NCBI GenBank assembly: GCA_963682055.1 | Contig: OY821745.1 | Coordinates: forward strand, 29,323,342 to 29,387,341 | From: Primula veris | Lineage: Eukaryota > Streptophyta > Magnoliopsida > Ericales > Primulaceae | Length of the DNA stretch: 64,000 bases | Direction: 5' to 3' | In this document: positions 1-10,392 of the stretch, piece by piece | Numbering within the stretch: the first letter of the stretch is position 1 | Layout of the letters: each line of letters opens with the position of its first letter | Position numbers and translations under genes: made by a program | Notes under the pieces: generated by a model | The model's input: only the letters and a program-made list of their open reading frames with translations | Database searches by the model: none | Told to the model about the DNA's origin: nothing

Positions 1-1506
1 ATTTGTTGCATTTGTCGTCATCATACATTCTTGTGGTACAGAATTGATGTATTAGTGAAAAGTGAAAATAATTGCTTTCAGGATGTGCACATACATACAA
101 TAGTTTTCTTTGGCAAAGGTGAAGAATTCCTAATTTTTTTGAAATGAATTTCATTCCCTACACAGAATTGTCAACAGATTTTAACAAACTCGTTTTGTGC
201 ATAGCGGCATAGCCCAAAATTTCCATGATCAACATTTAAAATAGTTTGAGTCACTGATGTGTTGTTTAACTGTGATATACCGGCCAGATGTAATTTGGAA
301 TGGCCGTTACTCGTGGTTAATGGTTACGCTTGCAATAATTTCCCATTTTGTTTTATCTTTTCAAAGTTTGTATATTTTTTAAGTTTATGGAAAAATGTAT
401 GAAAGTAGTTTCTAGTGTGAAATTGGGAGATTATCTATCACAAAGGGGTCCTTTTTCCTTAGTTATCTTTTATTATGTCGTGATATCTTCTGTTTCAGGT
501 ATTACTAAGAAAATCATCCGCAAATCGTTATTTTCCGTTATATTTCCAAGTTTGAGTTGTTGTGCAAATAGTATCGTTACATCAACCGTATTAGGTGTGT
601 GATTCATCTGTATTCAGCTACGAATGTCATTGTGGTTCTATATGACGGTTGTATACAATGACTCTGGATCTGTATCCTAAAATTTTAAGCTTTTAGGTAA
701 GATGTTAGATATCACCTAAGAATAATTCACTGCCGTTTGTTTCATTACATTTTTGTACGGTAGCATTAGAATTATTTAAACTCTTATTTACTCTCTTGTT
801 ACAGTATTGGTTATGCACAATTGAGCACAAATTTTTGCTCCAAACAGAAAACTAAAACATTCAGTTTTACTACATTTCTTGCCTGCCATATGAATGGAAA
901 TATGTAACTACACACATTCTTCCGGAGCCAAATTGTGTTATTAGCGATACAATTGTTTATAAATAATGCTTCTATATATATAAAATAATATATGAAAAGA
1001 TCATTTTTCTGTAATTCACATTTTTATAAGAAAATGCTGTCAGTGATCAAAGGAAAACTCTTCGTTCTGCTATAGATTTTAAGTATCACCAAAATGTAGG
1101 CGTGAAGAAACATAATTCCTAAACTGAACGTAAATGAATAGAAACTAATTCTTGAGCGTGCCTGTAAAATTGGACTATCAAAAGAAAAGATCCAACATTA
1201 GTCTGTTTATTCGCATTATGTTAGCAATTGTAGTATGCTCAGTCGTGCTAATGAAAATAGTAACCTAGATTAACTTGGAAATTAAGAGAATAAGTATCAC
1301 AAGACCAGATTGACAAACACGTTTAATAATTTTTTCTCCTGGAAAGGAAACAACTTGGACAGATGTAAAATCAATCAGGATTAATTACCGGCGAGGTTTT
1401 TGCAGTTTTCCCCTAGTTTCATAAGTACAACACGGGGGTTGGTTCTAAAATAGTTTGAGTACTTAGTTTGTTCAACCTTCATAGGTGTATCTGTTAATTT
1501 TTTCAG
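1..1506. other. Upstream/intronic DNA of the PAT12-like gene
   Basis: Apart from the decayed exon at 618-680, no coding segment resembling the missing PAT N-terminus was found. The stretch is AT-rich and is probably intron of the S-acyltransferase gene. A short shared tract (AAAATAGTTTGAG) at about 239 and 1447 hints that the duplication reaches beyond the exon. Confidence 0.4.
618..680 (+). pseudogene. Decayed duplicate of the first visible PAT12 exon
   Basis: A TTCAG acceptor-like sequence is followed by codons reading MSLWFYMTVVYNDSGSVS and a TAA stop at 678-680. The functional exon at 1507 has the same layout: TTCAG, six bases, then [21 protein letters not shown] identity is clear over about 60 bases, and then it ends in a stop and diverges. 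It is best read as a remnant of a local exon duplication; it is unlikely to be spliced productively because of the stop. Confidence 0.75.
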
Positions 1507-4100
1507 CTTGGCATGTTACTATGGTGCTATTTAATGGTCGTATTTAGTGACCCTGGATCTGTACCTGACAACTGGAAACCATTAGGAGAAGAAGTAGAAG
1601 AGGGAAATTTGGAGGAGACGAGTATGCCATTATCAAGTTACGTGGCGTCATCTGAATCCATATCTGTGTCTCATTCAGACGAAAGACGAAATATTGACGT
1701 TGGCGGGCCCGCGTATTGCACCCGTTGTGGAAACGGAAAGCCTCCTCGATGCCATCATTGCTCTGTTTGTGAGTTTCTTTTATTTAATTTAATACTCAAT
1801 TTTGGTTTTCACTCCTACTCTTGACCCATAGTTACTCATATTAATTCGTAATTCTCCATCCCCCAAAATAGGTTCTTTTTCACATTGTTTACTAATATAT
1901 CCCTAAAGTAATAATTAGTGTCCAATAAATATGGGCTTATAATTAAACAATGCAATTGATTTTACTTTTAAAAATCACAGTCATCCATTATTTCGGACGA
2001 ATGAAAAAGGAATGTAAGCCTATCATTAGGGAAATGAAACAGTTATCGGTTAGTTTCCCGATTTTGTTCGTGTTGGACTTCCACATGTTTTTCCTAAAAC
2101 TTGGTGCTGATCATGCTCAAAGACTTTATAGAACAATATCTCTCTCAAAATCTGAAAATCACAAATGAAGTGATATTGATTGTGATTCTATGAGTCGACA
2201 GTGTACTCAGCTAACTCCAAGATTATGAAAGTTTCATCAGGAGTATTTCATTTCCACGTTTACTTATCCTAAAAAAGAAATAGAATTACTGTTAGTCATC
2301 CTTTTTAGTTTACCTGGTTATAGGTGCCTTTTGTCTTGTTTGGTGATTCGTCAAGAAAGAGATCATTAAAAGCTGACTGCAGATCTTGTTTTCAAATAAT
2401 GTACTTGTAAAGAATCCCCCTTTTGAAAAGACTTCCAGTTATCTTTCTGGAAATCAAACTTTTAGATTAAAACATATAAAGTTTTAGATGCCATCTCCTA
2501 TATTACCATTGTGCAGGTCAAAGATGTGTCCTTAAAATGGATCACCACTGCATATGGTTGGTAAACTGTGTGGGGGCACGCAACTATAAGTTCTTTCTTC
2601 TTTTCCTGGTAAATTTCACCTTCCGTTGAAACTCTATATCTAGATAGACTAATTAGACAGTTGTTTCCTAAAAACACATTAATGACATACTTTCTTGTTT
2701 GTTTAGCTTTATACATTTGCTGAGACAACATTGGATGTGTTAATATTGATGCCCAGTGTCGTAAAATTATTCAGAGAGGGCAAGTTTCACACTTTTGAAC
2801 CAGGCGATCTCACTGTTACTCTTTTGGCATTTTGTAAGTTTCTCACTCTGTATTACTGTTTGGTCCAACACTAAATTACATAATCTAACTTCGTTCATAA
2901 TGTGAATATCCCATACATGTATGCATCTATTATCCAAACTAATCTAAACTTGTTGCAGTGTTGAATTTGGTTTTTGCGCTGTGTCTTCTCTGCTTTGTCG
3001 GCATGCATGCTTCTCTTCTGTCTACCAACACCACATCAATAGAGGTAGTGTCCATGTTTTATCATTTTAATTCTCACCTTTTCTCTTTCTGTGAGATTTA
3101 AATATTCTTTATGCTTGGTTTTCTTATAGTGAACGTAAAAGGATTGAGTTTTGAACAATCATTTGTTCAGGTCCATCTGAAGAGAAAAGATGCCAGGTGG
3201 AAGTATGACTTAGGCCGGAAGCAGAATTTTGAACAGGTAATCTCTTTGTTTCTGTGTGTGCATGCGCGTGTTCAATATACTATTCTTTGTTTGGTATAAC
3301 TTTTAAAAGTGTACTTTTGTTTACTTTCTTATTTCAAGTAAACTGTGTTTTTAGTGTAACAAGAAAATTGTGTACTTCTTGATCTATACTTTTTTCATTT
3401 AACTGTCACCTGTTTTCGCGGTGGTTTAATTTTTTATAGACATGCATTTAATGCTTCGTCTACATGTCGAAAAACAATTATGCCCCTCATTGAACTTTTA
3501 GTGAGGTTACACTTTTCTGTAATGACTTAGATCTGAAAAAAAGAAAAAAAAGAAATGGTAAATTGAAAAGATTGCATACTTTTTAGTGAACTTTGTAAAA
3601 ATGGACACACAAAATGGAACTTCCCAAAATAGAAATAAGGACAAACAATTCGGAACGGAGGGACTCGTGCATATTAATTCACATCTTGTTATATGTTTTA
3701 CACCTCATTGGTTGATAATGTTGGAGTTAGTTGTAATACTATTGAAGTTGTTGGTGCTTACCTTAAGATCTAAAGCAGCGATGTTGTTTCTGGTGATTGA
3801 AAATTTAAGAAGGCTTAGGTTGCTTTTAAAATAGATTATTAGAAGTGAGATCATTATGCATAGTTGTTGTTGTTAGGGAGCTCAGTGATGTCGTAAAGAT
3901 TGAGATTTAGCAACAAACTTACTCTGCATAATAGCAAGTTAGCTAAAAAGCATTTTGAGTTGATCCTCACCCTTTTTATGAAGGTTTTTGGGAGTAAAAA
4001 GGTATTTTGGTTGTTGCCGTTGTTTTCAAGAGAAGATTTGGAAAATATACCTGGACTACAAGGCCTGGAATTTCCATCTCGTCCAGATATCGGGGTTTGA
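1507..4100 (+). CDS. PAT12: DHHC protein S-acyltransferase, PAT12-like (5' part missing)
   Basis: Integral membrane palmitoyltransferase that attaches fatty acyl groups to cysteines of target proteins. Six exons join in phase: 1507-1768, 2517-2608, 2707-2833, 2959-3044, 3171-3236, 3984-4100, giving 249 residues to a TGA stop. Visible in order are an end of a membrane helix with the DPGSVP motif, the cysteine-rich domain ([30 protein letters not shown], shown as CX2C and HHC units), the catalytic DHHC split from the CRD start by an intron, [15 protein letters not shown], then two hydrophobic segments and the TTxE-type motif (NTTSIE). The C-terminus [16 protein letters not shown] is typical. 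From memory it is closest to Arabidopsis PAT12 (At4g00840). About 60 N-terminal residues (first membrane helices) are absent; their exon is probably upstream of the window. Family and exon calls are strong; the exact paralogue is inferred. Confidence 0.9.
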
Positions 4101-4329
4101 GCTCATTTGGATCAAGTTACTAATACTCACTGTAACAATTGTATTTGTGTCTGATGTGTGCAGTAGTTTAATTAGTGCTTTCTTTATGTTTGTTTTAGAC
4201 AATTTTATACCGCTACAAACATTTTCAAAACAGACTAGAAAGCGGGACTTTGTTTGGGCGGGGTAAATGTCAGTGTTCTTATATACAGTAAGACCAAGGT
4301 TTGATATTCTAACTGTAAGAATGAGATAT

Positions 4330-4565
4330 TATCTCCGTCCCAAAATATTGGGATCCTATATATCTACGTGCAATTTTGACCAACAAATAACTCGTATCTA
4401 AATTGTCGAAATCGAATTTTTTAAAAGTTAATCACATAGTTCAAATGTTAAACCATGTGAACAAATTTTAAAAATTTATATTTCAATAATTTAAACACGA
4501 GATATTTATCGGTCAAAGTTACACATAAATACATAAGAGTCCCAATATTTTGGGACGGAGGGACT
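4330..4565. mobile_element. Stowaway-like MITE, copy 1
   Basis: The 236-bp element has terminal inverted repeats: CTCCGTCCCAAAATATTGGG at the left and its complement, ending in GGGACGGAGGGA, at the right. The interior is also largely self-complementary (arms holding TGCAATTTTGACC and GGTCAAAGTTACAC). No coding capacity. Three more copies of about the same length and layout occur in the window at 5.5, 8.5 and 60.2 kb. The family name rests on the terminal motif and size. Confidence 0.8.
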
Positions 4566-5487
4566 ACTTATTTTGTTAGCCAAGAGAGAACAAACAAAGA
4601 AATCTGGGGAAAAAAGTTGTGTACTGAGGCCAGACAATTAATACTAAGATTCTTCTTCATTTATTATTACTCATACTTTGTATTTTAGTTGTAGGCCTTG
4701 GTACTTATCAATCTGATGTGGTTAAGAGTATAGGACCAGACCAGATGCAAAGTCGTAACCATCAAAAGGCGCATGTTAGTATGTTATCATAATTATCATC
4801 CCCGTTCTATTAATTCATGTTAGTAGATAGATGCATTAAAAAGACACTATCAAAGAAGAAGTAGATGGTTTGAATTTAGTTGGCTTTCTTTAATTTGAGG
4901 TGCCGTCATATTAACGATGCTTTGACTTTTCGCTTTCCAAGTTGCTATTTTCTCTTATAATCAATGAAACTACAGCGACCTTGCTAAAATAATTAAATGA
5001 GACTACTCCAAATGATGTATTAGTATAGTCGCCGGCGATAAAGGTAACATACATACATTATTTCCACATTTATAGAGGCCAAAACGTTATGTTTGGTTTA
5101 AAGTTTTTTTTGTCTATGCCACATAGGATTCATAATGTGGTTAGTACGGTCATGAGTGTAGAAGCAGTATATATATCATTAATACTGCGAGAATGGAGAC
5201 GTTTTTTTTTTCAGTTTTACATAACAAATTGACAGTCTTATTTTATTAATTTACAGTCAATTGTTGAAAACAAAAAGATTATATCGAACGACTAACTGTG
5301 AAATCTAATAGTATCTTTCTTGTTGGATAATATGCTCATAAACAAGAAGGATAAAAAATAGAGAATAAAAGTATAAAACTAACAAAGATTAGCGAGCAGG
5401 AGTTTATAGTTAAATTGATGTTACGAGCAGCCTAGCTTATGCAATCATCGTGAAGTTGTAAATTGTCTTTTTATTTAGAAGATTGTT

Positions 5488-5723
5488 ACTCCCTCAGTTT
5501 TTATTTAATTGTATATTACGAAAGTACTTACATTTTTAATCGGTCAACAACTTGTATCAAAATTATCAAAATAATTTTTTTCAAACGTTGATCATATAGT
5601 TTAAATGTTAAATTTTATTATTAGATTTTAAAAAAAAATCGACAATTTTGATACAAATTATAAGCCGGTAAAAATTATATGTAATTTTATAATAAACAAT
5701 TAAATAGGAACGGATAGAGTAAT
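5488..5723. mobile_element. Stowaway-like MITE, copy 2 (diverged)
   Basis: Begins ACTCCCTCAGTTTTTATTTA and ends AATAGGAACGGATAGAGTA, with the same internal inverted arms as the copy at 4.3 kb (ATCGGTCAACAACTTGTATC and its diverged complement). Length is about 236 bp. It is more diverged at the ends than copy 1, so it is probably older. The rest of 4566-6100 has no gene and no structure I can name. Confidence 0.7.
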
Positions 5724-5948
5724 ATTTATTGTACCAACAAGTTGGAAGTTCAAATTTGTTATACCAACAAATCGAAAACTTTTGTTAACTTGTAGGCGAA
5801 CCGTTACAAATGCAAAATTATTTAGGAGAAGTGGTTTAGTGGCTTCCATTATGTAATCCCAACTTTGTGAGAGAGTATTTTTTTTTTTTTTTACGTGGAA
5901 AAGAATGGTTCTGACTTGTGCCTAATTCCTTACCTACCTACTTATATA

Positions 5949-6434
5949 TGTTTGGTAACATATTTTTTTTTTCAAAATTAATATTTTAAAAATATGTTTT
6001 GAAAATCTATATTGAAAACCTATATTTTAAAATTTTGAATTTTTTAGATTTTTCAATCTAAAAATTAGATTTTCAGAAGCTGAATAATCTGACTTGTCAA
6101 ACACACACATCATCCTCTCGGACCAGCTACTGATCATCGCCTTGGTAAGCCATTGCCTCACCAACTAGCTAATCAGACGCGAGCCCGTCCTCGGGCGGAT
6201 TCCTCCTTTTGCTCCTCAGCCTACGGGGTATTAGCAGCCGTTTCCAGCTGTTGTTCCCCTCCCAAGGACAGGTTCTTACGCGTTACTCACCCGTCCACCA
6301 CTGGAAACACCACTTCCATGCAAGTCGGACGGGAAGTGGTGTTTCCAGTGGCGGACGGGTGAGTAACGCGTAAGAACAGATTTTTAAAATTTAAAATTCA
6401 AAAATTCACTAAAAAAAATCTGTTGACAAACAGA
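5949..6434. mobile_element. TIR element that hosts the plastid fragment
   Basis: The left edge reads TGTTTGGTAACA and the right edge TGTTGACAAACA, which are nearly reverse complements. AT-rich tracts just inside both ends are also complementary (AATTTTGAATTTTTTAG near 6030 and TAAAATTCAAAAATTCAC near 6390). This looks like a small hAT-type MITE interrupted by the 16S-derived segment. The boundaries and superfamily are tentative, and no target-site duplication was found. Confidence 0.4.
6109..6377 (-). pseudogene. Nuclear plastid DNA (NUPT): 16S rRNA fragment with a snap-back end
   Basis: Positions 6109-6317 are the reverse complement of the 5' part of chloroplast 16S rRNA; recognisable blocks include the complements of GAGTAACGCGTAAGAAC, CTAATACCCCGTAGGCTGAG and GATTAGCTAGTTGGTGAG. 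At 6318 the strand switches: 6318-6376 is 16S sequence in forward sense. Two 45-bp arms (6273-6317 and 6332-6376) are therefore an almost perfect inverted repeat around a 14-base spacer. High similarity to plastid sequence suggests recent transfer. It is a fragment and not a working rRNA gene. Confidence 0.92.
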
Positions 6435-6483
6435 CCCGGCTACTTGATAAAGCACTAGAACACTAAAACACCATAGCATTTAC

Positions 6484-7145
6484 ATGGGCGGTCCGATTCC
6501 ACGGATTGCCCAAGGCTCAAATTATTTGGTTGCCCGTAACATTTTTATCAAGCAAAAATAAAATAAAACCAGCTTTATTTTAATTTTTATATATATATAA
6601 ATGGGCTAAAACTGAGTTTATAATAAATTGATATTTATATAATTATATTGGGCTAAATCATTGTCAAAAAAAATAAAAAAAATTGCCCTATATCCAAACC
6701 TTACTGGATTTGGCTATGTGCCGCCCCTGTACAGGCGGCAGCAATGTACTTAGAGATAGATCTAGGGCCGTGAGACATAGAGAGAGATAATTTCAAGCTC
6801 TTTTGTGTAAACAAAAAAAAAGTCTATATTTATTAGGTAAGTGCGGCCCGTTAGTATAGCTTGTTCGAGACTAAAAAATTTCGGCTGCCCAAATTATGTA
6901 TTTTTATATAAAAAAATAAAAAAAAATGGTTGGCAAGGATAATTGAACATAAACAATTAGTATTAAACACTATGTATTGTATTATTAAACACTGCACCAC
7001 TAACATTTATGATAATTTTATTGAATTACTTTTTAATATTATAATAATTAGATATTTGGGCTTACGAGGTAGTCATTTAAGAAAAACTTGGGATTTCTTG
7101 CCCAAGTCTCCAGTTTTACTGGACTGCCGTCTGGACCGCCCCTAA
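6484..7145. mobile_element. Possible TIR element ending in GGGCGGTCC
   Basis: GGGCGGTCC at 6486 is matched by GGACCGCCCC near 7133, forming short terminal inverted repeats about 650 bp apart. Within it are several runs of poly-A and words such as TTGCCC that recur at both ends, and the middle (about 6730-6845) holds CCGCCCC and GCGGCCCG, so this may be two adjacent related copies and not one element. No protein is encoded. Low confidence. Confidence 0.35.
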
Positions 7146-7659
7146 GTATATATATCAGCTACGCAGTAAATGTGGACGTCTGTTTTTTGTTTGAACGATA
7201 AGAATGTGCCCGATATTAGCACCAATAAGTCTCGGGCGATTCTTGTCTTTTTTTCTACACTTTTTTCTTACCGATGTAGTCCATGAACAATATTAGACAC
7301 TAAGCTCTATTGGTTATCTCTAAGTAAAATTAAAAAATTAAAATTATCGAGCTGCTCTGACAGACTTATGTTGAGTGGATGAGAAAAGAATTTTTAGAAG
7401 GCTAGTTTGTAATTAATTTCATGGATTTAAATTTTTAATGTAAATGTAAATGTAAATGTAATTATGTATATATATGTCAAGTTTCACTAGTTTAGTTGAA
7501 TAGCACAGAAAATTCTGCATAGCCATGAAAATAGTTTATAGTGGGTAGATAGAATGGTATTTAAGCTGAACGTACCGTACTTAAATTCATTGAAGTAGGG
7601 TAGCTAGCAAGTTGTTGGAAGTTATATTTTTTTTTCCAAAATAAGGGAAACTTACGGAA

Positions 7660-8466
7660 AAAATATAACGATTTAGGTAACACTACTAAAGTTAACAATT
7701 AACGTATTGAGATATCCTAATATTCACAATTGAGGTATTGCCGTTAATTTAGTTGGATGAAAATTAGTTTCACTTTTTATTTTGATCATATTTTTTGTAA
7801 TTTGTATAAATTTAAACATGTATTTTCGAAACATTAGAATTTACAATGTTTCTATTAAAACACATACATATACATACAATATCTCAGTTTAAAAACATAT
7901 TATTTGATTAAATTTTCTTTGATTTTTTTCTAAAAAAATAAAAATAAATTTTTTTTACACTTTCTTTAAAACGAAAATAAAGTAAGTTTTATATTTATCA
8001 CATTGGAGCAAAAATTATTCGATGCCACATCACTATTTGAATACTTTCATGAAAAAATGGCAAGAAAATTGTTATTTTTTTCAAAAAAATATTCATTTTT
8101 TTTGTAAATAAAATATATTTGTTAAGTATTTATAATTTCTTTTTATACACAAAAATTTACATTATTTGTAATAATATGTATACATGCATTATATTATATA
8201 TATTTTTATATATACATTAATATAACATATATGTGTGTGTATACATATATATGTATTGTATATATATACATTTGATATAATTATATATTTTTGAATTTAT
8301 ACTAAAACGAGACATTTCAGAAAATTAAACGTTAGGTTTATACAAGTTACAAACAATATGACCAAAATGAAAACTGAAACTAACTTCCATCCAACTAATT
8401 TAACGGCGATACCTGAATTGTGAAAATCATGATAGTTCAGTACGTCAATTGTTAATTTTGCTATTT
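7660..8466. mobile_element. Long-TIR foldback element, about 0.8 kb
   Basis: The left arm (about 7670-7830) and right arm (about 8300-8465) are reverse complements over roughly 160 bases, sharing TTAGTTGGATG followed by GAAACTAA-type sequence, GCCGTTAA, and TTGTATAAA. The loop is AT-rich with long TA runs and has no ORF. Long arms suggest a Mutator-like or foldback MITE; exact ends and a target-site duplication were not resolved. Confidence 0.65.
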
Positions 8467-8478
8467 ACATTTATTAAT

Positions 8479-8714
8479 ATTCTATCCGTTCCCAATTAAT
8501 TGTTCTCTACGAAATTACGTGCAATTTTGAACGGCTTGTAACACATATCAAAATTGTCGAAATGAAAATTTTTAAAATTAAATCATAATTTAATGTTTGA
8601 ACTATATAATTAACTTTTGAAAATTTTCATTTCGACAATCTTGATATAAGTTATTGGCCGATCAAAATTACACGTTATTTCGTAGTGAAAAATTAATTGA
8701 AAACGGAGGGATTA
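8479..8714. mobile_element. Stowaway-like MITE, copy 3
   Basis: Begins with TCTATCCGTTCCCAATTAAT and ends AATTGAAAACGGAGGGATTA. The internal arms are strongly inverted: TCGAAATGAAAATTTTTAAA on the left, and its complement near 8620. Length matches the copies at 4.3, 5.5 and 60.2 kb. Confidence 0.75.
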
Positions 8715-8879
8715 CCAAAATGATGATTTGTTACGGGCAATTGACTTTTAAATAATACTCATGTGAATATAACTTGGTGAAGTATTTAGTTTGACAATGT
8801 CGATTTTTTATTTTTTTGGTATTTATGGGACGATCAACTGCTTATAAAGCAAAATTATTTTGAGAACAAAAAAGCAATC

Positions 8880-9320
8880 ATTTTAATTTTGAAAAATACT
8901 AAATTGGTATCCAACCTATCAGGTTTTAGCGATTTTATATTCAAACTAACACTTTTTCTAATTTGATACTTAACTTATATGTTTTCACTACATTTGTTAC
9001 CCCTAATATAACACACTTTCTAATTTGGTATATCCAACCTATACGGTTTCACTCCAATTAAGTGACTCAATTCACATCCGGTTATCGATTTTCAACTTAT
9101 ACTCGGTCCATCTACAGGTTCAACCATCATATCAAAAATTTTAGAGTGAAACTAATTCTGTCTACTTAGTATGATTGACTTAATAAGGTTGAAATGACTG
9201 GATGTGGGCTGAGTTCCTGAAATGTATAATATGAGTAACAAATTAGAAACTGTGTTAGATTGGATAACAAATCACTAAAATCTGATAAGTTTAATAACAT
9301 TTTAACATTTTTCTTATTTT
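8880..9320. repeat. Weak foldback repeat
   Basis: CTATCAGGTTTTAGCGATTT near 8917 is complementary to AAATCACTAAAATCTGATAAG near 9270, and further inverted words (CTAATTTGGTAT, ACTCAATTCACATCC) lie inside. It is probably an old non-autonomous element. The boundaries are approximate, and the flanking 9321-9700 shows nothing I can name. Confidence 0.4.
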
Positions 9321-9703
9321 AACTTAGATTTTCTACCTATCATGAGTATATTAGTACGTAACATTTTTATTGAGATGGTTGCAGCTAAAGGCTACTTCCC
9401 ATAAATTTGTTTGTTAATTACATTTTTGTTTTTCAAGTGTAATATTCAAAATGCCTAGTAATATTTATTTTCCTTTATAGTTTCTACTCTGCTGTCTTTT
9501 ACAAAATTGAAAATATAAACACAAACCACACCACAAATCACAAATGGAATATATATAACTGCCTCAAATTAATTTCTTATCAAAAATCAATTAATTTCTT
9601 AATTCTTGAATTTATATATAACTGACTCGTAATATAAACACAAAACATACCAATATATATATGCTTATGAAAAAGCAATTAATTTTTTTATTCTTGAAAT
9701 TTA

Positions 9704-10180
9704 GAATAAACCGAGTCGAGCCAAGTTTTGTTGTGTTTAAACTCGCCTTTTTAACTAAACGAATCCTAAAATATTGCTCAAACTCGGCTCGTTTACAGAC
9801 GAGTTGTTGATGAACATGTTCATGAGTCTTTTCGCAACACGTTTTTTAATAAATTTAATATCGTTTTGTATAAAAAAATCTTTTTTAGTTAGCTAAAATA
9901 AGTGTTAAGATAAGCAATAATAAATTTAGTTATTATGATTTTAGTTTTAATTAGATTTAGTTTAAAAAATAAATTTATTACTTAAATTGAAGAGTCATCA
10001 ACATATTAGATAAAGTTTAGCATGAATATAAATGAAAAAATATATTAAAAATAATTAAACGAGGTTTCAAACGACCCGGACATGTTCACGAGCCTTATTA
10101 TAATTGTGTTCAGGCTCGGCTCGTTAGTAAATGAACAAATACGAGCCGAGTCTTTAACGAACCGGACACGAACATGTTCA
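9704..10180. mobile_element. hAT-like non-autonomous element, copy A
   Basis: Both ends are rich in GGCTCG/CGAGCC words (CTCGGCTCGTTTACAGACGA at the left, AGGCTCGGCTCGTTAGTAAA at the right). The AT-rich middle resembles, in inverted orientation, that of the element at 56.6 kb. The CACTA mini-element at 10181 lies at its right side; joining sequence across that insertion gives a continuous end (AACATGTTCA then TGAATG), so CACTA probably inserted into it. No ORF. Confidence 0.55.
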
Positions 10181-10392
10181 CACTACAAAAAAATAACCAA
10201 ATAGCGACGGAATTAGTGACGGTATTTTTTGTTACGAGTTTATTAGCACGGTTTTTGTGACGGCTTTGTGACAGTTTAGTCAATTTGTGACAGTTTAGTT
10301 AATTTGTGACAGATTTGTGATAATTTTTTAAATTAGTGACAGGCTTGTGACAGATTTTGACTCTCAATAAATTAAACATTATTTTTATAGTG
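10181..10392. mobile_element. Non-autonomous CACTA (En/Spm-like) element, copy 1
   Basis: Starts CACTACAAAAAAATAACC and ends ATTTTTATAGTG, the CACTA-type terminal pair. A 3-bp target-site duplication TCA flanks it (10178-10180 and 10393-10395). The interior has repeated GTGACAG/GCGACGG words typical of subterminal binding repeats in this superfamily. At 212 bp it cannot encode a transposase. It carries a 19-bp internal repeat unit not present in the second copy at 61.3 kb. Confidence 0.88.

Noticed and set aside
348..602. 84-codon frame upstream of the PAT12-like exons as the missing N-terminal exon
   Set aside because: Hydrophobic, but it lacks the family's N-terminal pattern and no donor in phase with exon 1507 was found.
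6153..6362. Plus-strand frame over the plastid fragment
   Set aside because: The DNA is 16S rRNA-derived; the frame is accidental.
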